64,000 nucleotides of DNA from Lachnospiraceae bacterium (GCA_017431345.1 JAFRLH010000071.1:1-64000), one strand, 5' to 3'; shown: positions 8,828 through 19,435, counted from the stretch's first letter. The notes: generated from the letters alone by a model not told the origin. Made by a program: numbers and translations.

Positions 8828-9733
8828 ATGAGCAAAGAAACAGAAAAACTATTTAAGGAATTTCATAAGTATCTTGAAGAGCATTCCGATGATGATCTGA
8901 CAGAAGCAGAAGTTGAGAGATTAATGAATGAATTCGTAGTGCAGTACAATAGCAGTATTCCGGCATTTGTAACAAAGGAAACGGCGGAAAACACAGATGA
9001 TTATCTGGAATTAGCTCATAACGCAACGTGTATGAAAGACGCGCTGAAGTATGCAAAAAAAGCACTGAAACTGGATCCGCACAACTTTGATGCAGAATCA
9101 TTGGTTCTCGAACTGAAGGCAAAAGACAGCACCAACCTGGTTCAGGACTATGCAAAAGCAGTCCAGCGGGCAACAGCCTTTATGGAAGAGACAGGCTATT
9201 TTGATGAGGAATACATAGGCGATTTTTGGGGTGTTTTAGAGACCAGACCGTACATGCGATTACGCTGTAAATATGTAAACGTGCTTATCGAATGCGGTAT
9301 GATAGGGCAGGCGCGGGATGAGTGCAAAGAACTGCTTCGCCTTTGTGAAAGAGATAATATGGGCATTCGCTTTCTTCTTATGCATATTTATGCGTACTTT
9401 GAAGATGAGGAAGCTGCTCTAACACTTCATAAACAGTTTGATTCTTACGATGAGACCGAACTGCTCCTGCCTTTATCGATTCTGTATTACAAAAAGGGGA
9501 TTTTTACAAAAGCTGTGCAATATCTTCGAAAACTGAATGGAGCTAATCGGGACTTGAAGCGATTCCTGAAAATTGTGTTGAATGAGGGAGACGAAGATTT
9601 CGAAGGTTTTGAATTAGAAGGAGGATATCGCCCTGGAACAATAGAAGAACTCATGGTGGAACTTCGTGACAACGGATTCCTGTTTATAAACATGGATACA
9701 TATTTTGAGTGGGCGCTGCAACAGATAAAGTAG
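8828..9733 (+). CDS. TPR protein of ST7-like type, function unknown
   Basis: The 301-residue protein is probably cytoplasmic and has no signal peptide or membrane segment. An acidic N-terminal helix region (about 1-65) precedes a TPR-like unit (about 70-95, ALKYAKKALKLDPHN). The central signature ETRPYMRLRCKYVNVLIECG follows, then further TPR-like helices (AVQYLRKL near 245) and an acidic C-terminus. The ETRPYMR motif resembles bacterial proteins related to the ST7 domain. The ATG at 8828 is supported by GGGAGGAA at 8813-8820. It is the second intact gene in the accessory stretch and looks AT-rich. The function is not known; a protein-binding scaffold role is only a guess. Confidence 0.7.
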   Translation: MSKETEKLFKEFHKYLEEHSDDDLTEAEVERLMNEFVVQYNSSIPAFVTKETAENTDDYLELAHNATCMKDALKYAKKALKLDPHNFDAESLVLELKAKDSTNLVQDYAKAVQRATAFMEETGYFDEEYIGDFWGVLETRPYMRLRCKYVNVLIECGMIGQARDECKELLRLCERDNMGIRFLLMHIYAYFEDEEAALTLHKQFDSYDETELLLPLSILYYKKGIFTKAVQYLRKLNGANRDLKRFLKIVLNEGDEDFEGFELEGGYRPGTIEELMVELRDNGFLFINMDTYFEWALQQIK

Positions 9734-10008
9734 TTTAAGCGAGTACATTTTGAGTAACAAATAAGTATTTTGTCGGGGGAACAAACGAGTTGCTGGAAGA
9801 TGATTGATGGGTCATCATTTCGGCTCCTGCATAGCATCGTGTTCGGCGGAACAGACAAATTCCGCTAAGATCTCAGAAGGTCATTCGATATTTTTAACGA
9901 CGTTTAAGGAAATGTCGAATACAAAGAAACCCTTGAAAACCACAGCTCTTCATGGGATAATCTCTATAGATCACAAATAATACAGACAGTCCCATCAAGG
10001 AGGTCACC
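9734..10008. other. 275-bp intergenic stretch with weak repeats and a hairpin
   Basis: No gene is visible. Two degenerate direct-repeat-like blocks lie about 70 bp apart (CGGGGGAACA near 9774 and CGGCGGAACA near 9844, each followed by GGTCAT). A hairpin can form at 9882-9919 (ATTCGA/TCGAAT arms). The last 12 bases hold the AAGGAGG ribosome site of the next gene. Confidence 0.4.
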
Positions 10009-10713
10009 ATGAGGAGAAGAGTATTTTCCGTTCTTGTCGCAGCTCTTGCCGTATTCATGCTTATTTCATCCGCTGTACCGGCTCATGCCATCGCACGTGC
10101 AGTCATACTGGATCACGATACCCTGACCCTGTATCCGGGTGAAAAAGCGAAGATCACGATGTATGTCGGAAACGGAGAGATGGATCCCGTACGCTGGAAG
10201 TCCAGTAAGAAAAGCGTAGCCGCCGTTTCAAAAAAAGGTGTCGTTACAGCAAAAAAAGCCGGAACAGCAGTAATCAGCTGTGAAACGGGCTATGGATATG
10301 ATCTTAAATGTACTGTGAAAGTAAAAAAATGTGTGGAGATATCTTCCTATCTGAACAAGAAGTATAAAAAGCTTCTGAAAAAGCTTCCGGATGTTTCCTT
10401 CAACAGCAATGATCCGATGTCACAGGGCAATCTGTATACGTCCTCTGATGGTCAGGTGTTTTTCCGCTGTAATAAAAAAACAAAGAAGATCAGCGTTTTG
10501 CAGAATGCTTCGGACAAGGGACTTACCCTGTACGGCGTTAAGCTGAATATGAAAGCAAAAACAGCAAAGAAAAAGCTGCTGAAAGCCGGATACAAGTATA
10601 AAAAGAAAGTACCGGCAGCAACTGTTACGGATTATATTTTTAAGAAGAGCGGTCATCAGATCACGGTGAAAGTGAGCGGCGGCAAGGTGAGCTGCGTACA
10701 GTGGGCAAGGTGA
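10009..10713 (+). CDS. secreted protein with bacterial Ig-like (BIG2) domain
   Basis: The 234-residue protein has a classical signal peptide (MRRR, then a hydrophobic core, cleavage predicted after VPAHA, near residue 27). A BIG2 Ig-like domain follows (about 32-105), with the typical pattern W-K-S-S-K-K-S-V-A and KGVVTAKKAGTAVIS. The lysine-rich C-terminal region (110-234) is not recognised. There is no sortase motif or lipobox, so it is probably released or loosely held at the wall. The ribosome site AAGGAGG is strong. The role is unknown; BIG2 domains usually mediate adhesion or carbohydrate contact. It stands alone, without partner genes on its strand. Confidence 0.75.
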   Translation: MRRRVFSVLVAALAVFMLISSAVPAHAIARAVILDHDTLTLYPGEKAKITMYVGNGEMDPVRWKSSKKSVAAVSKKGVVTAKKAGTAVISCETGYGYDLKCTVKVKKCVEISSYLNKKYKKLLKKLPDVSFNSNDPMSQGNLYTSSDGQVFFRCNKKTKKISVLQNASDKGLTLYGVKLNMKAKTAKKKLLKAGYKYKKKVPAATVTDYIFKKSGHQITVKVSGGKVSCVQWAR

Positions 10714-10739
10714 TCGGTCTTCAGAAATCGGAATGTTTG

Positions 10740-11284
10740 TTACGGGGATGGAAATGATGTTCTCAATTGCGTCAGGAACCGTTCCGCAATCGGAGAAAAA
10801 GTCTGGTATTTTTTCCACACAAGATACAGCTTCGTCTCCAGGCGCGGTGTAAGCGGACGGAATGCCAGGCCGCTTCCGGGGGACGTATTTATCAGTTTGT
10901 TGAAAGTAAGAAGATATCCCAGATGCTCCTTTGTAAATAGAGAAGCATTATAAGAGAGCCGGAAAGAACCTTCCAGATGAAGGGCATTCATCTTTGCACC
11001 GGCCCAGCGGGGGATATCGTTCTCCCAGCTCTGCTCCGAACAGAATAATGGCAGCCCGATCAGGTCATCCGCCAGGATGGCCTGTTTTTTTGCGAGGGCA
11101 TCATCTGCCGGCATGACAAGTCCCCATTCTTCTGATTCCGGAAAGAGGAGCGACTCATATCTGTCTGTGTCCGGCGCTTCTGCAAGAACGATAAAGTCCA
11201 GCAGCCCTTTATCCAGTTTCTCCACGACCTGCTCCGTGTCGCCGCTTGTGATGTGGTAGTGCAGGTTTGGATAGCGGTGATCAT
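10740..11284 (-). pseudogene. LysR-type regulator, 5'-truncated (effector domain only)
   Basis: On the minus strand the readable frame runs from RYPNLHYHITSGDTEQVVEK through KGLLDFIVLAEAPD to a stop at 10740. This is the substrate-binding domain of a LysR regulator, about residues 100-295 of a normal 300-residue protein. The N-terminal winged helix-turn-helix is missing. Upstream, the frame stops making sense at about 11282-11288, where a sugar-permease fragment on the other strand begins. The annotatable ORF from a GTG at 11225 has no credible start context. Without its DNA-binding domain it cannot act as a regulator. A deletion that removed the 5' parts of two divergent genes explains it best. 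Confidence 0.85.
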
Positions 11285-11783
11285 GTTCTTCACCCTACGT
11301 CTTGCCCAGTATAAGGGCGTTCCCATGGCGCTGCTGTGGGTCGCGCTCGTAGTGCTGATCTATACCTACCTTACCTCCAAGACGACGGTCGGCCGTTATT
11401 TATACGCCATCGGCGGCAATGAAGTGGCGACCAAGCTTTCCGGTATCGATACCAAGAAGATCTTCTTCTTCGCCTATACCAATATGGGCCTGCTGGCAGG
11501 TCTTGCGGGTATCCTCACGATCGCCCGTCTGACTTCCGCACAGCCTACTTACGGACAGAACTATGAGCTGGACGCGATCGGTTCCTGCTTCATCGGCGGT
11601 GCTTCTGCTTACGGCGGCGTCGGTACAGTTCCCGGCGTTATCATCGGTGCTCTGCTGATGGGTGTCATTAACATCGGTATGAGTATCATGGGCGTGGACG
11701 CGAACTACCAGAAGGTCGTTAAAGGCCTTGTTCTGCTGGCTGCTGTTGTCTTTGATGTTATGTCCAAGCAGAACAGCAACTGA
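11283..11783 (+). pseudogene. sugar ABC transporter permease, 5'-truncated (MmsB/XylH-like)
   Basis: About 166 residues match the C-terminal part of multiple-monosaccharide/xylose ABC permeases: LAQYKGVPMALLWVA, SKTTVGRYLYAIGGNE, ATKLSGI and the glycine-rich GSCFIGGASAYGGVG segment. The family is about 390 residues long, so over half is missing. The frame opens leftward into the antisense of the LysR fragment, which marks the junction. No ribosome site precedes the ATG at 11283, and no ATPase or binding-protein gene lies next to it. The coding sequence looks intact up to its stop, suggesting a fairly recent event. A GC-rich hairpin follows (11811-11834). Confidence 0.85.
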
Positions 11784-11810
11784 TGGAATCCTGAAATACG
11801 ATTATGATAA

Positions 11811-11834
11811 GCGGGCGGTCTTTCGGCCGCCCGC
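11811..11834 (+). terminator. GC-rich hairpin after the permease fragment
   Basis: A 10-bp stem (GCGGGCGGTC/GGCCGCCCGC, one G-U pair) has a TTTC loop but no clear T run. It is probably the old terminator or a processing hairpin of the truncated sugar operon. Confidence 0.5.
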
Positions 11835-11872
11835 CGGTCTGTACAGCGTTTTATGAAAGCGTGGACAAGGGA

Positions 11873-12169
11873 ATGAAGGAAGAAAAGAACAAAAAGGATA
11901 ACTATGATCCGGCCAGAAGCGGAAGCTTTGCGGTGCTGCGCGCCGCCATTTCCGCCTATCTGATCTGGCTGGGTTACGGAATCGTCCGCGATGCCCTGAC
12001 CGGACCGCAGGGACAGGTTCCGTTGTGGGTACTGCTGTTCGGGATCCTTTTCATTGCTGTCGGGGCTGCTTTTGCGGTCTATGCATGGAGAAGATACCGG
12101 CGGGAGACTGAATATACGGAACCGGACGAACAGACAGAAGACAAAGAGCCGCCCGAGGGAGATCAGTAA
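11873..12169 (+). CDS. small two-helix membrane protein, unknown
   Basis: The 98-residue protein has a charged N-terminus (MKEEKNKKDNYD), two predicted transmembrane helices (about 20-45, AAISAYLIWLGYGIV, and about 52-76, VPLWVLLFGILFIAVGAAFAVYA) and an acidic Glu-rich tail. The start at 11873 is preferred because the protein then begins with a typical Lys/Glu cap; the ribosome site is weak (ACAAGGGA, close to the ATG). No function is recognised. The terminator at 12145-12198 overlaps its last codons. It lies between a decayed sugar permease and a YitT-type protein, which gives no functional hint. Confidence 0.6.
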   Translation: MKEEKNKKDNYDPARSGSFAVLRAAISAYLIWLGYGIVRDALTGPQGQVPLWVLLFGILFIAVGAAFAVYAWRRYRRETEYTEPDEQTEDKEPPEGDQ

Positions 12170-12198
12170 AAGGATCTTCTCCGGGCAGCTCTTTTTTT
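12145..12198 (+). terminator. intrinsic terminator overlapping the small membrane protein gene end
   Basis: The arms AGAGC-C-GCCCG (12145-12155) and CGGGC-A-GCTCT (12182-12192) pair except for one C-A mismatch, and seven T residues follow. The 5' arm lies in the coding sequence. Confidence 0.7.
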
Positions 12199-12219
12199 AT
12201 TCCTGTTCTGTCGTTTCCG

Positions 12220-12897
12220 TCATCCGGGGAGGGAGGACTGCTGTCCGCAAAACTTTCCGACGATCCTTTCGATCCATCTGCCGTTAACCGGAAGGAAGAA
12301 GCCTGCCACAGGGCCGACCAGGAACATACACACCAGCGTGCCGGCGCCGGCAATTCCGCCGGCTATGACGCCCAGCAGCGTAAAGGCGCAGTCGACGATC
12401 ACACGGACGATACTGAATTTCTTCCCGCTTTTTTCACTGATAACAAGTGCTACAAGGTCGTTCGGGCCCGTGCCGGCATCGGAACGGATGACCATTGTCA
12501 TGCCGAAGGCCAGGATCACACAGCCCAGGATGAGCATCATAAAGCGGACCGGAAGGGAGGCGTCGGAGGCAAGGGGAGTCAGGAGTGCCGTGAAGAAATC
12601 TATGATGGGCCCGCCGAAGGCCATGCACAAAGCGGTGCCGATCTTAATATAACTTCTGTCCACGACCAGCAGTATGAGGATGATCAGCAGGCTCACTGTG
12701 ATGTGGACCCTGCCGTGGGTAAGCCATGAAACGGATAAGATGCGGGACAGTGTCCGGAATAATCCCTGAATTAAGACATTAAAAGGATCGGAGCCGAGGT
12801 CGGAAAGAAGAAACAGCGTTACGCCCAGATGGGCTATGGTAAGGCCTGCAAGCAGGATCACAATGCGGACAGTCCATTCCCTGATCGATCTTTTCAT
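12220..12897 (-). CDS. YczE/YitT-family integral membrane protein
   Basis: The 225-residue protein has about five predicted transmembrane helices (near 12-32, 62-80, 86-108, 116-138 and 165-195). The family pattern is GVTLFLLSDLGSDPFNVLIQG near the N-terminus and a second related block, GMTMVIRSDAGTGPNDLVALV, mid-protein. These paired S-D-x-G-x-x-P segments are typical of YczE/YyaS-type proteins (COG2364). Their transport or signalling role is not established. It has its own promoter on the minus strand (12936-12964) and is divergent from pyrG. No partner gene is evident. Confidence 0.8.
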   Translation of the reverse strand: MKRSIREWTVRIVILLAGLTIAHLGVTLFLLSDLGSDPFNVLIQGLFRTLSRILSVSWLTHGRVHITVSLLIILILLVVDRSYIKIGTALCMAFGGPIIDFFTALLTPLASDASLPVRFMMLILGCVILAFGMTMVIRSDAGTGPNDLVALVISEKSGKKFSIVRVIVDCAFTLLGVIAGGIAGAGTLVCMFLVGPVAGFFLPVNGRWIERIVGKFCGQQSSLPG

Positions 12898-12935
12898 GCG
12901 GATGATCCTCCCGTAAATGAGCGGTATATGAGAAT

Positions 12936-12964
12936 ATCATAATAATATTCCGAATCTGCGTCAA
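12936..12964 (-). promoter_or_regulatory. promoter of the YczE-family gene
   Basis: On the minus strand, TTGACG, a 17-bp spacer and TATGAT end about 38 bp before the ATG at 12897. A GGGAGGATC ribosome site follows. Confidence 0.65.
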
Positions 12965-13038
12965 TAGCTGTCGTTAAGTCACACATTTTTGACGGAAAGG
13001 GGCAGGACGCTGCATCCTTTTGACGCGGCTGTATATCC

Positions 13039-14748
<1,710 letters not shown>

Positions 14749-14756
14749 ATACTGAC

Positions 14757-14819
14757 TGTCATCCTGAGCAAGCGACGTTGTCAGGATGACATGGGTGATG
14801 ATGCACTCAGGATGACATA
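14757..14819. repeat. TGTCATCCTGA palindromic repeat
   Basis: Perfect 11-bp inverted arms TGTCATCCTGA/TCAGGATGACA (14757-14791) are followed by a third partial arm ending GGATGACAT (14810-14818). Related copies lie at 19293-19325 and 39427-39459. It is a dispersed extragenic repeat just after pyrG. Confidence 0.65.
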
Positions 14820-14820
14820 A

Positions 14821-14875
14821 GCGGACATTCAGGTAAACAAAAAGTGGACATTTAAGTTGATAAAAAGAGGACATT
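14821..14875 (+). repeat. three 23-bp-spaced direct repeats, IS-end-like
   Basis: G-N-GGACATT occurs at 14821, 14844 and 14867, exactly 23 bp apart, and the first two units each end in AAAAA. Arrays like this occur at the ends of IS21-family elements, where they bind transposase. No transposase gene is nearby, so this may be a solo end. It lies between pyrG and carA. Confidence 0.5.
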
Positions 14876-14927
14876 GCTCACTCAGAATGTCACTTTCGGG
14901 AAATCAGAAACTATAAGAGAGACAGTA

Positions 14928-16037
14928 ATGAGTACAGACTTCAGCAGAAAACTTATCCTCGAGGACGGGCAGGAATATCTGGGTTATTCTTTTGGCGCGG
15001 AGAAAGAGAAAGTCCTGGAGATCGTCTTCAATACCTCCATGGCCGGCTATCAGGAGATCCTGTCGGATCCTTCCTATACGGATCAGGCTGTCGTGATGAC
15101 ATATCCGCTGATCGGCAATTACGGCATGGCGGAGGATGACTATGAATCCTCCCTGCCTTCCATCGGCGCGATGATCGTGCGGGAGTATAATAATGAACCG
15201 TCCAATTTCAGAAGCACGAAAACGCTTGAAGAAGTCATGAAGGCGCACGGCATCTGCGGGATCAGCGGCATTGACACCAGAAAGCTCGCACGGTCGATCC
15301 GCGATCACGGCAGCAGAAAAGTTCTGATCACAAATAGACATACTTCTTTACAGGACGGGCTGGAGATATTGAAAGCTTATGAAATGCCGCATAATGCGGT
15401 TGCAAGAGTCAGCACCTGCGTACAGGCTGAATATCCAGGGAATACAGAAAGGTTCCGTGTCGCCGCGATCGACTGCGGAATGAAGCGGAATATCGTCCGC
15501 TCCCTGAACCGCAGGGGCTGCCATGTGATCATCCTCCCCTGGAATACGCCGGCTGAACAGATCGAAGCGCTCTGCCCGGACGGCGTATTCCTTTCCAATG
15601 GTCCGGGGGATCCGGAGGATGTGCCTGAAACGATCCGTACAGTAAAAGCACTGATCGGAAAATATCCGCTGTTCGGCATTTGTCTGGGACATCAGATCAT
15701 TTCGCTGGCGTATGGCGCGAAGACGTACAAGCTGAAATTCGGCCACCGCGGCGGGAATCATCCGGTAAGGAATCTGCTGACAGGGAAACTCGAGATCACT
15801 TCACAGAACCATTCGTATGCAGTAGATGCAGAGAGCATAAAACATACGCCGCTTGAGATCACGCATATCAATCTCCTGGATCATACTGTGGAAGGCGTGC
15901 GCTGCGGAAAGGATCGTGTGATGAGCGTGCAGTATCACCCTGAGAGCTGCCCGGGGCCGCAGGATTCGGCGTATCTGTTTGATGAGTTCATCAGTCTGAT
16001 GGAAAAAGCGGGGAAAGGAGCCGGTGATCATGCCTAA
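14928..16037 (+). CDS. carA: carbamoyl-phosphate synthase small subunit
   Basis: This is the glutaminase subunit that feeds ammonia to CarB for carbamoyl phosphate (pyrimidine and arginine synthesis). The 369-residue protein has the N-terminal CPSase small-chain domain (FNTSMAGYQEILSDPSY, GIDTRKLAR) and a C-terminal class I amidotransferase with FGICLGHQ (nucleophile Cys), GHRGGNHPV and YHPE. The start at 14928 (MSTDFSRKL) is chosen from homology; the ribosome site is weak (AAGAGAGAC). Its end overlaps carB by 8 bp, so translation is probably coupled. No PyrR or arginine operator was recognised upstream, only repeats. Confidence 0.95.
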   Translation: MSTDFSRKLILEDGQEYLGYSFGAEKEKVLEIVFNTSMAGYQEILSDPSYTDQAVVMTYPLIGNYGMAEDDYESSLPSIGAMIVREYNNEPSNFRSTKTLEEVMKAHGICGISGIDTRKLARSIRDHGSRKVLITNRHTSLQDGLEILKAYEMPHNAVARVSTCVQAEYPGNTERFRVAAIDCGMKRNIVRSLNRRGCHVIILPWNTPAEQIEALCPDGVFLSNGPGDPEDVPETIRTVKALIGKYPLFGICLGHQIISLAYGAKTYKLKFGHRGGNHPVRNLLTGKLEITSQNHSYAVDAESIKHTPLEITHINLLDHTVEGVRCGKDRVMSVQYHPESCPGPQDSAYLFDEFISLMEKAGKGAGDHA

Positions 16038-19000
16038 GAGAAAGGATATCAAAAAGGTGCTGGTCATCGGCTCCGGCCCGATCGTGATCGGCCAGGCGGC
16101 GGAATTCGACTATGCGGGAACCCAGGCTTGTCTCGCGCTGAAGGAGGAGGGCTATGAAGTGCTCCTCTGCAACTCGAATCCCGCGACCATCATGACGGAT
16201 ACTTCCATCGCTGACAAAGTGTATATGGAACCGCTGACGCTCGAATATATCGCGAAGATCATCCGCTATGAAAGACCGGATGCCATTCTTCCGGGGATCG
16301 GCGGACAGACCGGGCTGAATCTGGCGATGCAGCTTGAAAAAAAGGGTGTGCTGGCGGAATGTCACACAGAGCTTCTGGGAACGCGCAGCTGTTCGATCGA
16401 AAAAGCAGAGGACCGGGAAAAATTCAAGGAACTCTGCGAAGAGATCGGCGAGCCTGTGCTGCCCTCGGATGTCGCCTCTTCGATGGAAGAGGGGCTGAAG
16501 ATCGCGGAAGAGATCGGTTATCCGGTCGTGCTGCGTCCGGCGTTCACGCTCGGCGGGACCGGCGGCGGATTTGCGGATGATGAGAGGGAATTCCGGGAGA
16601 TCATGCGGAATGCGCTGGAACTCTCCCCGGTCAGCCAGGTGCTCGTGGAGAAAAGCGTAAAGGGATATAAAGAGATCGAATATGAAGTTATGCGGGACGC
16701 CAATGATACCGCCATTACTGTCTGCAACATGGAAAACCTGGATCCCGTGGGGATCCATACCGGGGATTCGATCGTTGTCTGCCCGTCCCAGACGCTGACC
16801 AATAAAGAATATCATATGCTGAGAGACGCCGCCCTGAAGATCATCCGCGCGCTCGGGATCGAAGGCGGCTGCAATGTGCAGTTCGCGCTGGATCCGAAAT
16901 CTTTTCAGTATTATCTGATCGAAGTGAACCCGCGCGTTTCGCGTTCCTCCGCGCTCGCTTCCAAGGCCAGCGGATATCCGATTGCGAGAGTGTCGGCAAA
17001 GATCGGCATCGGCATGACGCTGGAGGAGATCCGGATCGCGAACACGCCGGCGTCCTTTGAACCGGCACTTGACTATGTGGTGACAAAACTGCCGCGGTTC
17101 CCGTTCGACAAATTTTCGGATGCGGACAATTCTTTGTCAACGCAGATGAAGGCCACCGGAGAAGTCATGAGCGTCGGACGCACTTTCGAAGAAAGCCTTC
17201 TGAAAGGGATCCGTTCCCTGGAGACCGGTGTGTATCATCTTCACAAGCCGAAATTTGACGGCATGGAGGAAGCGGCCCTTCTGCAGTATATTGCAGAAGG
17301 TACGGATGACAGGATCTTTGCCATTGCAGAACTGCTGCGCATCGGCTGTGCAGTCGATGAAATTCATAAAGTGACAGCCATTGACAGATTCTTCCTGCGC
17401 AAGCTTCAGAACATTGTTCGGATGGAAGAACGGATCAAAGCGTCTCCCTGTGATCCGGCGATACTGTATCTGGCAAAACGGACCGGCTTCTCAGACAAAG
17501 CGATTGCCGTGCTGCGGCATACGGATGAACTTTCGGTATACAGACAAAGAACACAGCTCGGTATTATGCCGGTCTATAAGATGATCGATACCTGCGCGTC
17601 CGAATTTGAAAGCTACATTCCGTATTTTTACTCGACCTACGAGGAAGAGAATGAATCGGCAGTCTCCGACAGGAAGAAGATCATCGTGCTGGGCTCCGGA
17701 CCGATCCGCATCGGGCAGGGGGTCGAATTCGATTATTCCACCGTTCATGCCGTACAGACGATCAAACGGGCCGGTTATGAAGCGATCATCATCAATAATA
17801 ATCCGGAAACGGTATCCACGGATTATACCTGCTCCGACAAGCTGTACTTTGAACCGCTCACAACGGAAGACGTCATGAACATCATTGCGATGGAAAGACC
17901 GGACGGCGTGATCGCGACGCTGGGCGGACAGACAGCCATCAATCTGGCAGATCCGCTGGCGGAACGCGGCGTAAAACTCATTGGTACGGACCGTGCCGCG
18001 ATCGACCGTGCGGAAGACAGGGATCTGTTCGAAAAGCTGCTGCTCTCCCTGGGGATCCCACAGCCTGAGGGCAGGGCGGTGACCAGTATGGAAGACGGCG
18101 TTGAAGCTGCCCGGGAGATCGGTTATCCGGTATTGGTACGGCCGAGTTTTGTACTCGGGGGCCGGGCGATGCAGATCGTGGCAAAGGAAGAGTCGATGTG
18201 GGAGTACCTGAAGAATGCGGTGCAGATCGACAAAGACAAGCCTGTGCTGGTGGACAAATATATCCGCGGTAAGGAAGTCGAAGTGGATGCGGTCTGTGAC
18301 GGGGAGAACGTTTTCGTGCCGGGCATCATGGAACTGGTGGAACGGACGGGTGTGCACTCGGGGGATTCGATCAGCGTTTATCCGTCCGTCAGCCTGTCGG
18401 AAAAAGTGAAAAACACGATCCTTGATTACACAGAGAAGCTGGGTCTCGGTATCGGCATAAAGGGGTTGTTCAATATTCAGTTCATTGTGGATCCGGAAGA
18501 ACAGGTCTATATCATTGAAGTCAATCCGCGCTCGTCCCGCACAGTGCCGTTCCTGTCAAAAGCCACCGGATTTTCGTTGGCGGATATCGGCACACTGGCG
18601 ATCCTGGGCGTTTCCCTCCGGGAGCAGGGGATCCATGTACGGTACCCGGAAGAGAAGAAGCGGTATTACGTAAAGGTGCCCGCGTTCTCCTTCTCCAAGC
18701 TGCACGGTATGGACGCTTATCTTTCCCCGGAAATGAAATCGACAGGGGAAGCGATCGGCTATGACAGGAAGCTGCACCGGGCGGTATATAAAGCGATGCT
18801 GGCGTCGGGCTTAAAGCTTCCGAATTACGGAACCGTTCTTGTCAGCGTAGCAGATGAGGACAAAGAGGAGACTGTACCGCTGGTCAGGCGTTTTTACAGG
18901 ATGGGCTTCAATATAGAAGCGACAGCGCTTACCGGTGAAGTGCTGAAAAAGAACGGGATCCATACAAGGATCCGGCTGCAGCCGAGCAAAGGCAGTGAAG

Positions 19001-19212
19001 AGGTGCTCGAATCCCTGCGCGCGGGATATGTGAGCTATGTGATTAATACCCGTGCGATCCGGTCCGGGATCCATTACGGAGACGGCGCGGCGATCCGCAG
19101 GTGCGCAGCGGAGAATAACATCACGATGCTGACGTCGTTGGATACCGTAAGGATGCTGCTGGACGTGCTGGAAGAGATGACGATGGGCATTTCGACGATC
19201 GATGCAGAGTGA
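16030..19212 (+). CDS. carB: carbamoyl-phosphate synthase large subunit
   Basis: This synthetase subunit makes carbamoyl phosphate from bicarbonate, ammonia and two ATP. The 1060-residue protein has two homologous ATP-grasp halves, each opening with a G-S-G-P motif (VIGSGPIVIGQAAEFDY near 14 and VLGSGPIRIGQGVEFDY near 555), and a C-terminal MGS-like allosteric domain. The ATG at 16030 follows GGAAAGGAG inside carA and lies within its last 8 bp. The stop codon falls at the first base pairs of a tandem 47-bp repeat. It closes the glutamine-dependent group. Confidence 0.97.
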   Translation: MPKRKDIKKVLVIGSGPIVIGQAAEFDYAGTQACLALKEEGYEVLLCNSNPATIMTDTSIADKVYMEPLTLEYIAKIIRYERPDAILPGIGGQTGLNLAMQLEKKGVLAECHTELLGTRSCSIEKAEDREKFKELCEEIGEPVLPSDVASSMEEGLKIAEEIGYPVVLRPAFTLGGTGGGFADDEREFREIMRNALELSPVSQVLVEKSVKGYKEIEYEVMRDANDTAITVCNMENLDPVGIHTGDSIVVCPSQTLTNKEYHMLRDAALKIIRALGIEGGCNVQFALDPKSFQYYLIEVNPRVSRSSALASKASGYPIARVSAKIGIGMTLEEIRIANTPASFEPALDYVVTKLPRFPFDKFSDADNSLSTQMKATGEVMSVGRTFEESLLKGIRSLETGVYHLHKPKFDGMEEAALLQYIAEGTDDRIFAIAELLRIGCAVDEIHKVTAIDRFFLRKLQNIVRMEERIKASPCDPAILYLAKRTGFSDKAIAVLRHTDELSVYRQRTQLGIMPVYKMIDTCASEFESYIPYFYSTYEEENESAVSDRKKIIVLGSGPIRIGQGVEFDYSTVHAVQTIKRAGYEAIIINNNPETVSTDYTCSDKLYFEPLTTEDVMNIIAMERPDGVIATLGGQTAINLADPLAERGVKLIGTDRAAIDRAEDRDLFEKLLLSLGIPQPEGRAVTSMEDGVEAAREIGYPVLVRPSFVLGGRAMQIVAKEESMWEYLKNAVQIDKDKPVLVDKYIRGKEVEVDAVCDGENVFVPGIMELVERTGVHSGDSISVYPSVSLSEKVKNTILDYTEKLGLGIGIKGLFNIQFIVDPEEQVYIIEVNPRSSRTVPFLSKATGFSLADIGTLAILGVSLREQGIHVRYPEEKKRYYVKVPAFSFSKLHGMDAYLSPEMKSTGEAIGYDRKLHRAVYKAMLASGLKLPNYGTVLVSVADEDKEETVPLVRRFYRMGFNIEATALTGEVLKKNGIHTRIRLQPSKGSEEVLESLRAGYVSYVINTRAIRSGIHYGDGAAIRRCAAENNITMLTSLDTVRMLLDVLEEMTMGISTIDAE

Positions 19213-19304
19213 GCCGGGGGACGGTTCTCCGGCTCACTCCGGAACTGACATCCTGTTGAGCCGGGGGACGGTTTTCTGACTCACTCCGGAACTGTCATCC
19301 TGAG
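19211..19304 (+). repeat. two tandem 47-bp repeat units after carB
   Basis: Unit 1 (19211-19257) and unit 2 (19258-19304) both begin GAGCCGGGGGACGGTT and continue to CTCACTCCGGAACTG. Unit 1 has an inverted repeat (GAGCCGG...CCGGCTC). The carB stop overlaps its first two bases. Single reverse-oriented copies are at 145-163 and 20654-20672. Confidence 0.8.
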
Positions 19305-19325
19305 GAACAAAGTGACGAAGGATTC
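19293..19325 (+). repeat. TGTCATCCTGAGG...GAAGGATTC dispersed repeat
   Basis: It resembles 39427-39459 over its full length (TGTCAyCCTGAGGA and GCGAAGGATyC-like end). It is attached to the end of the second 47-bp unit, so two repeat families are nested here. The rest of 19213-19435 holds no gene. Confidence 0.6.
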
Positions 19326-19435
19326 ACGCCCTGCATTCAGCGGTTTTACTGAAACGGAAGAACAAAAGAGACGGATTGTTTGCAGGCTCAAAATGACGGG
19401 CAATCAAAAAACAGATGAAACAGGGGAGAATGATT

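Noticed and set aside
9771-9911. Tandem 70-bp repeat
   Set aside because: Only short blocks agree (CGGNGGAACA and GGTCAT); too weak to call.
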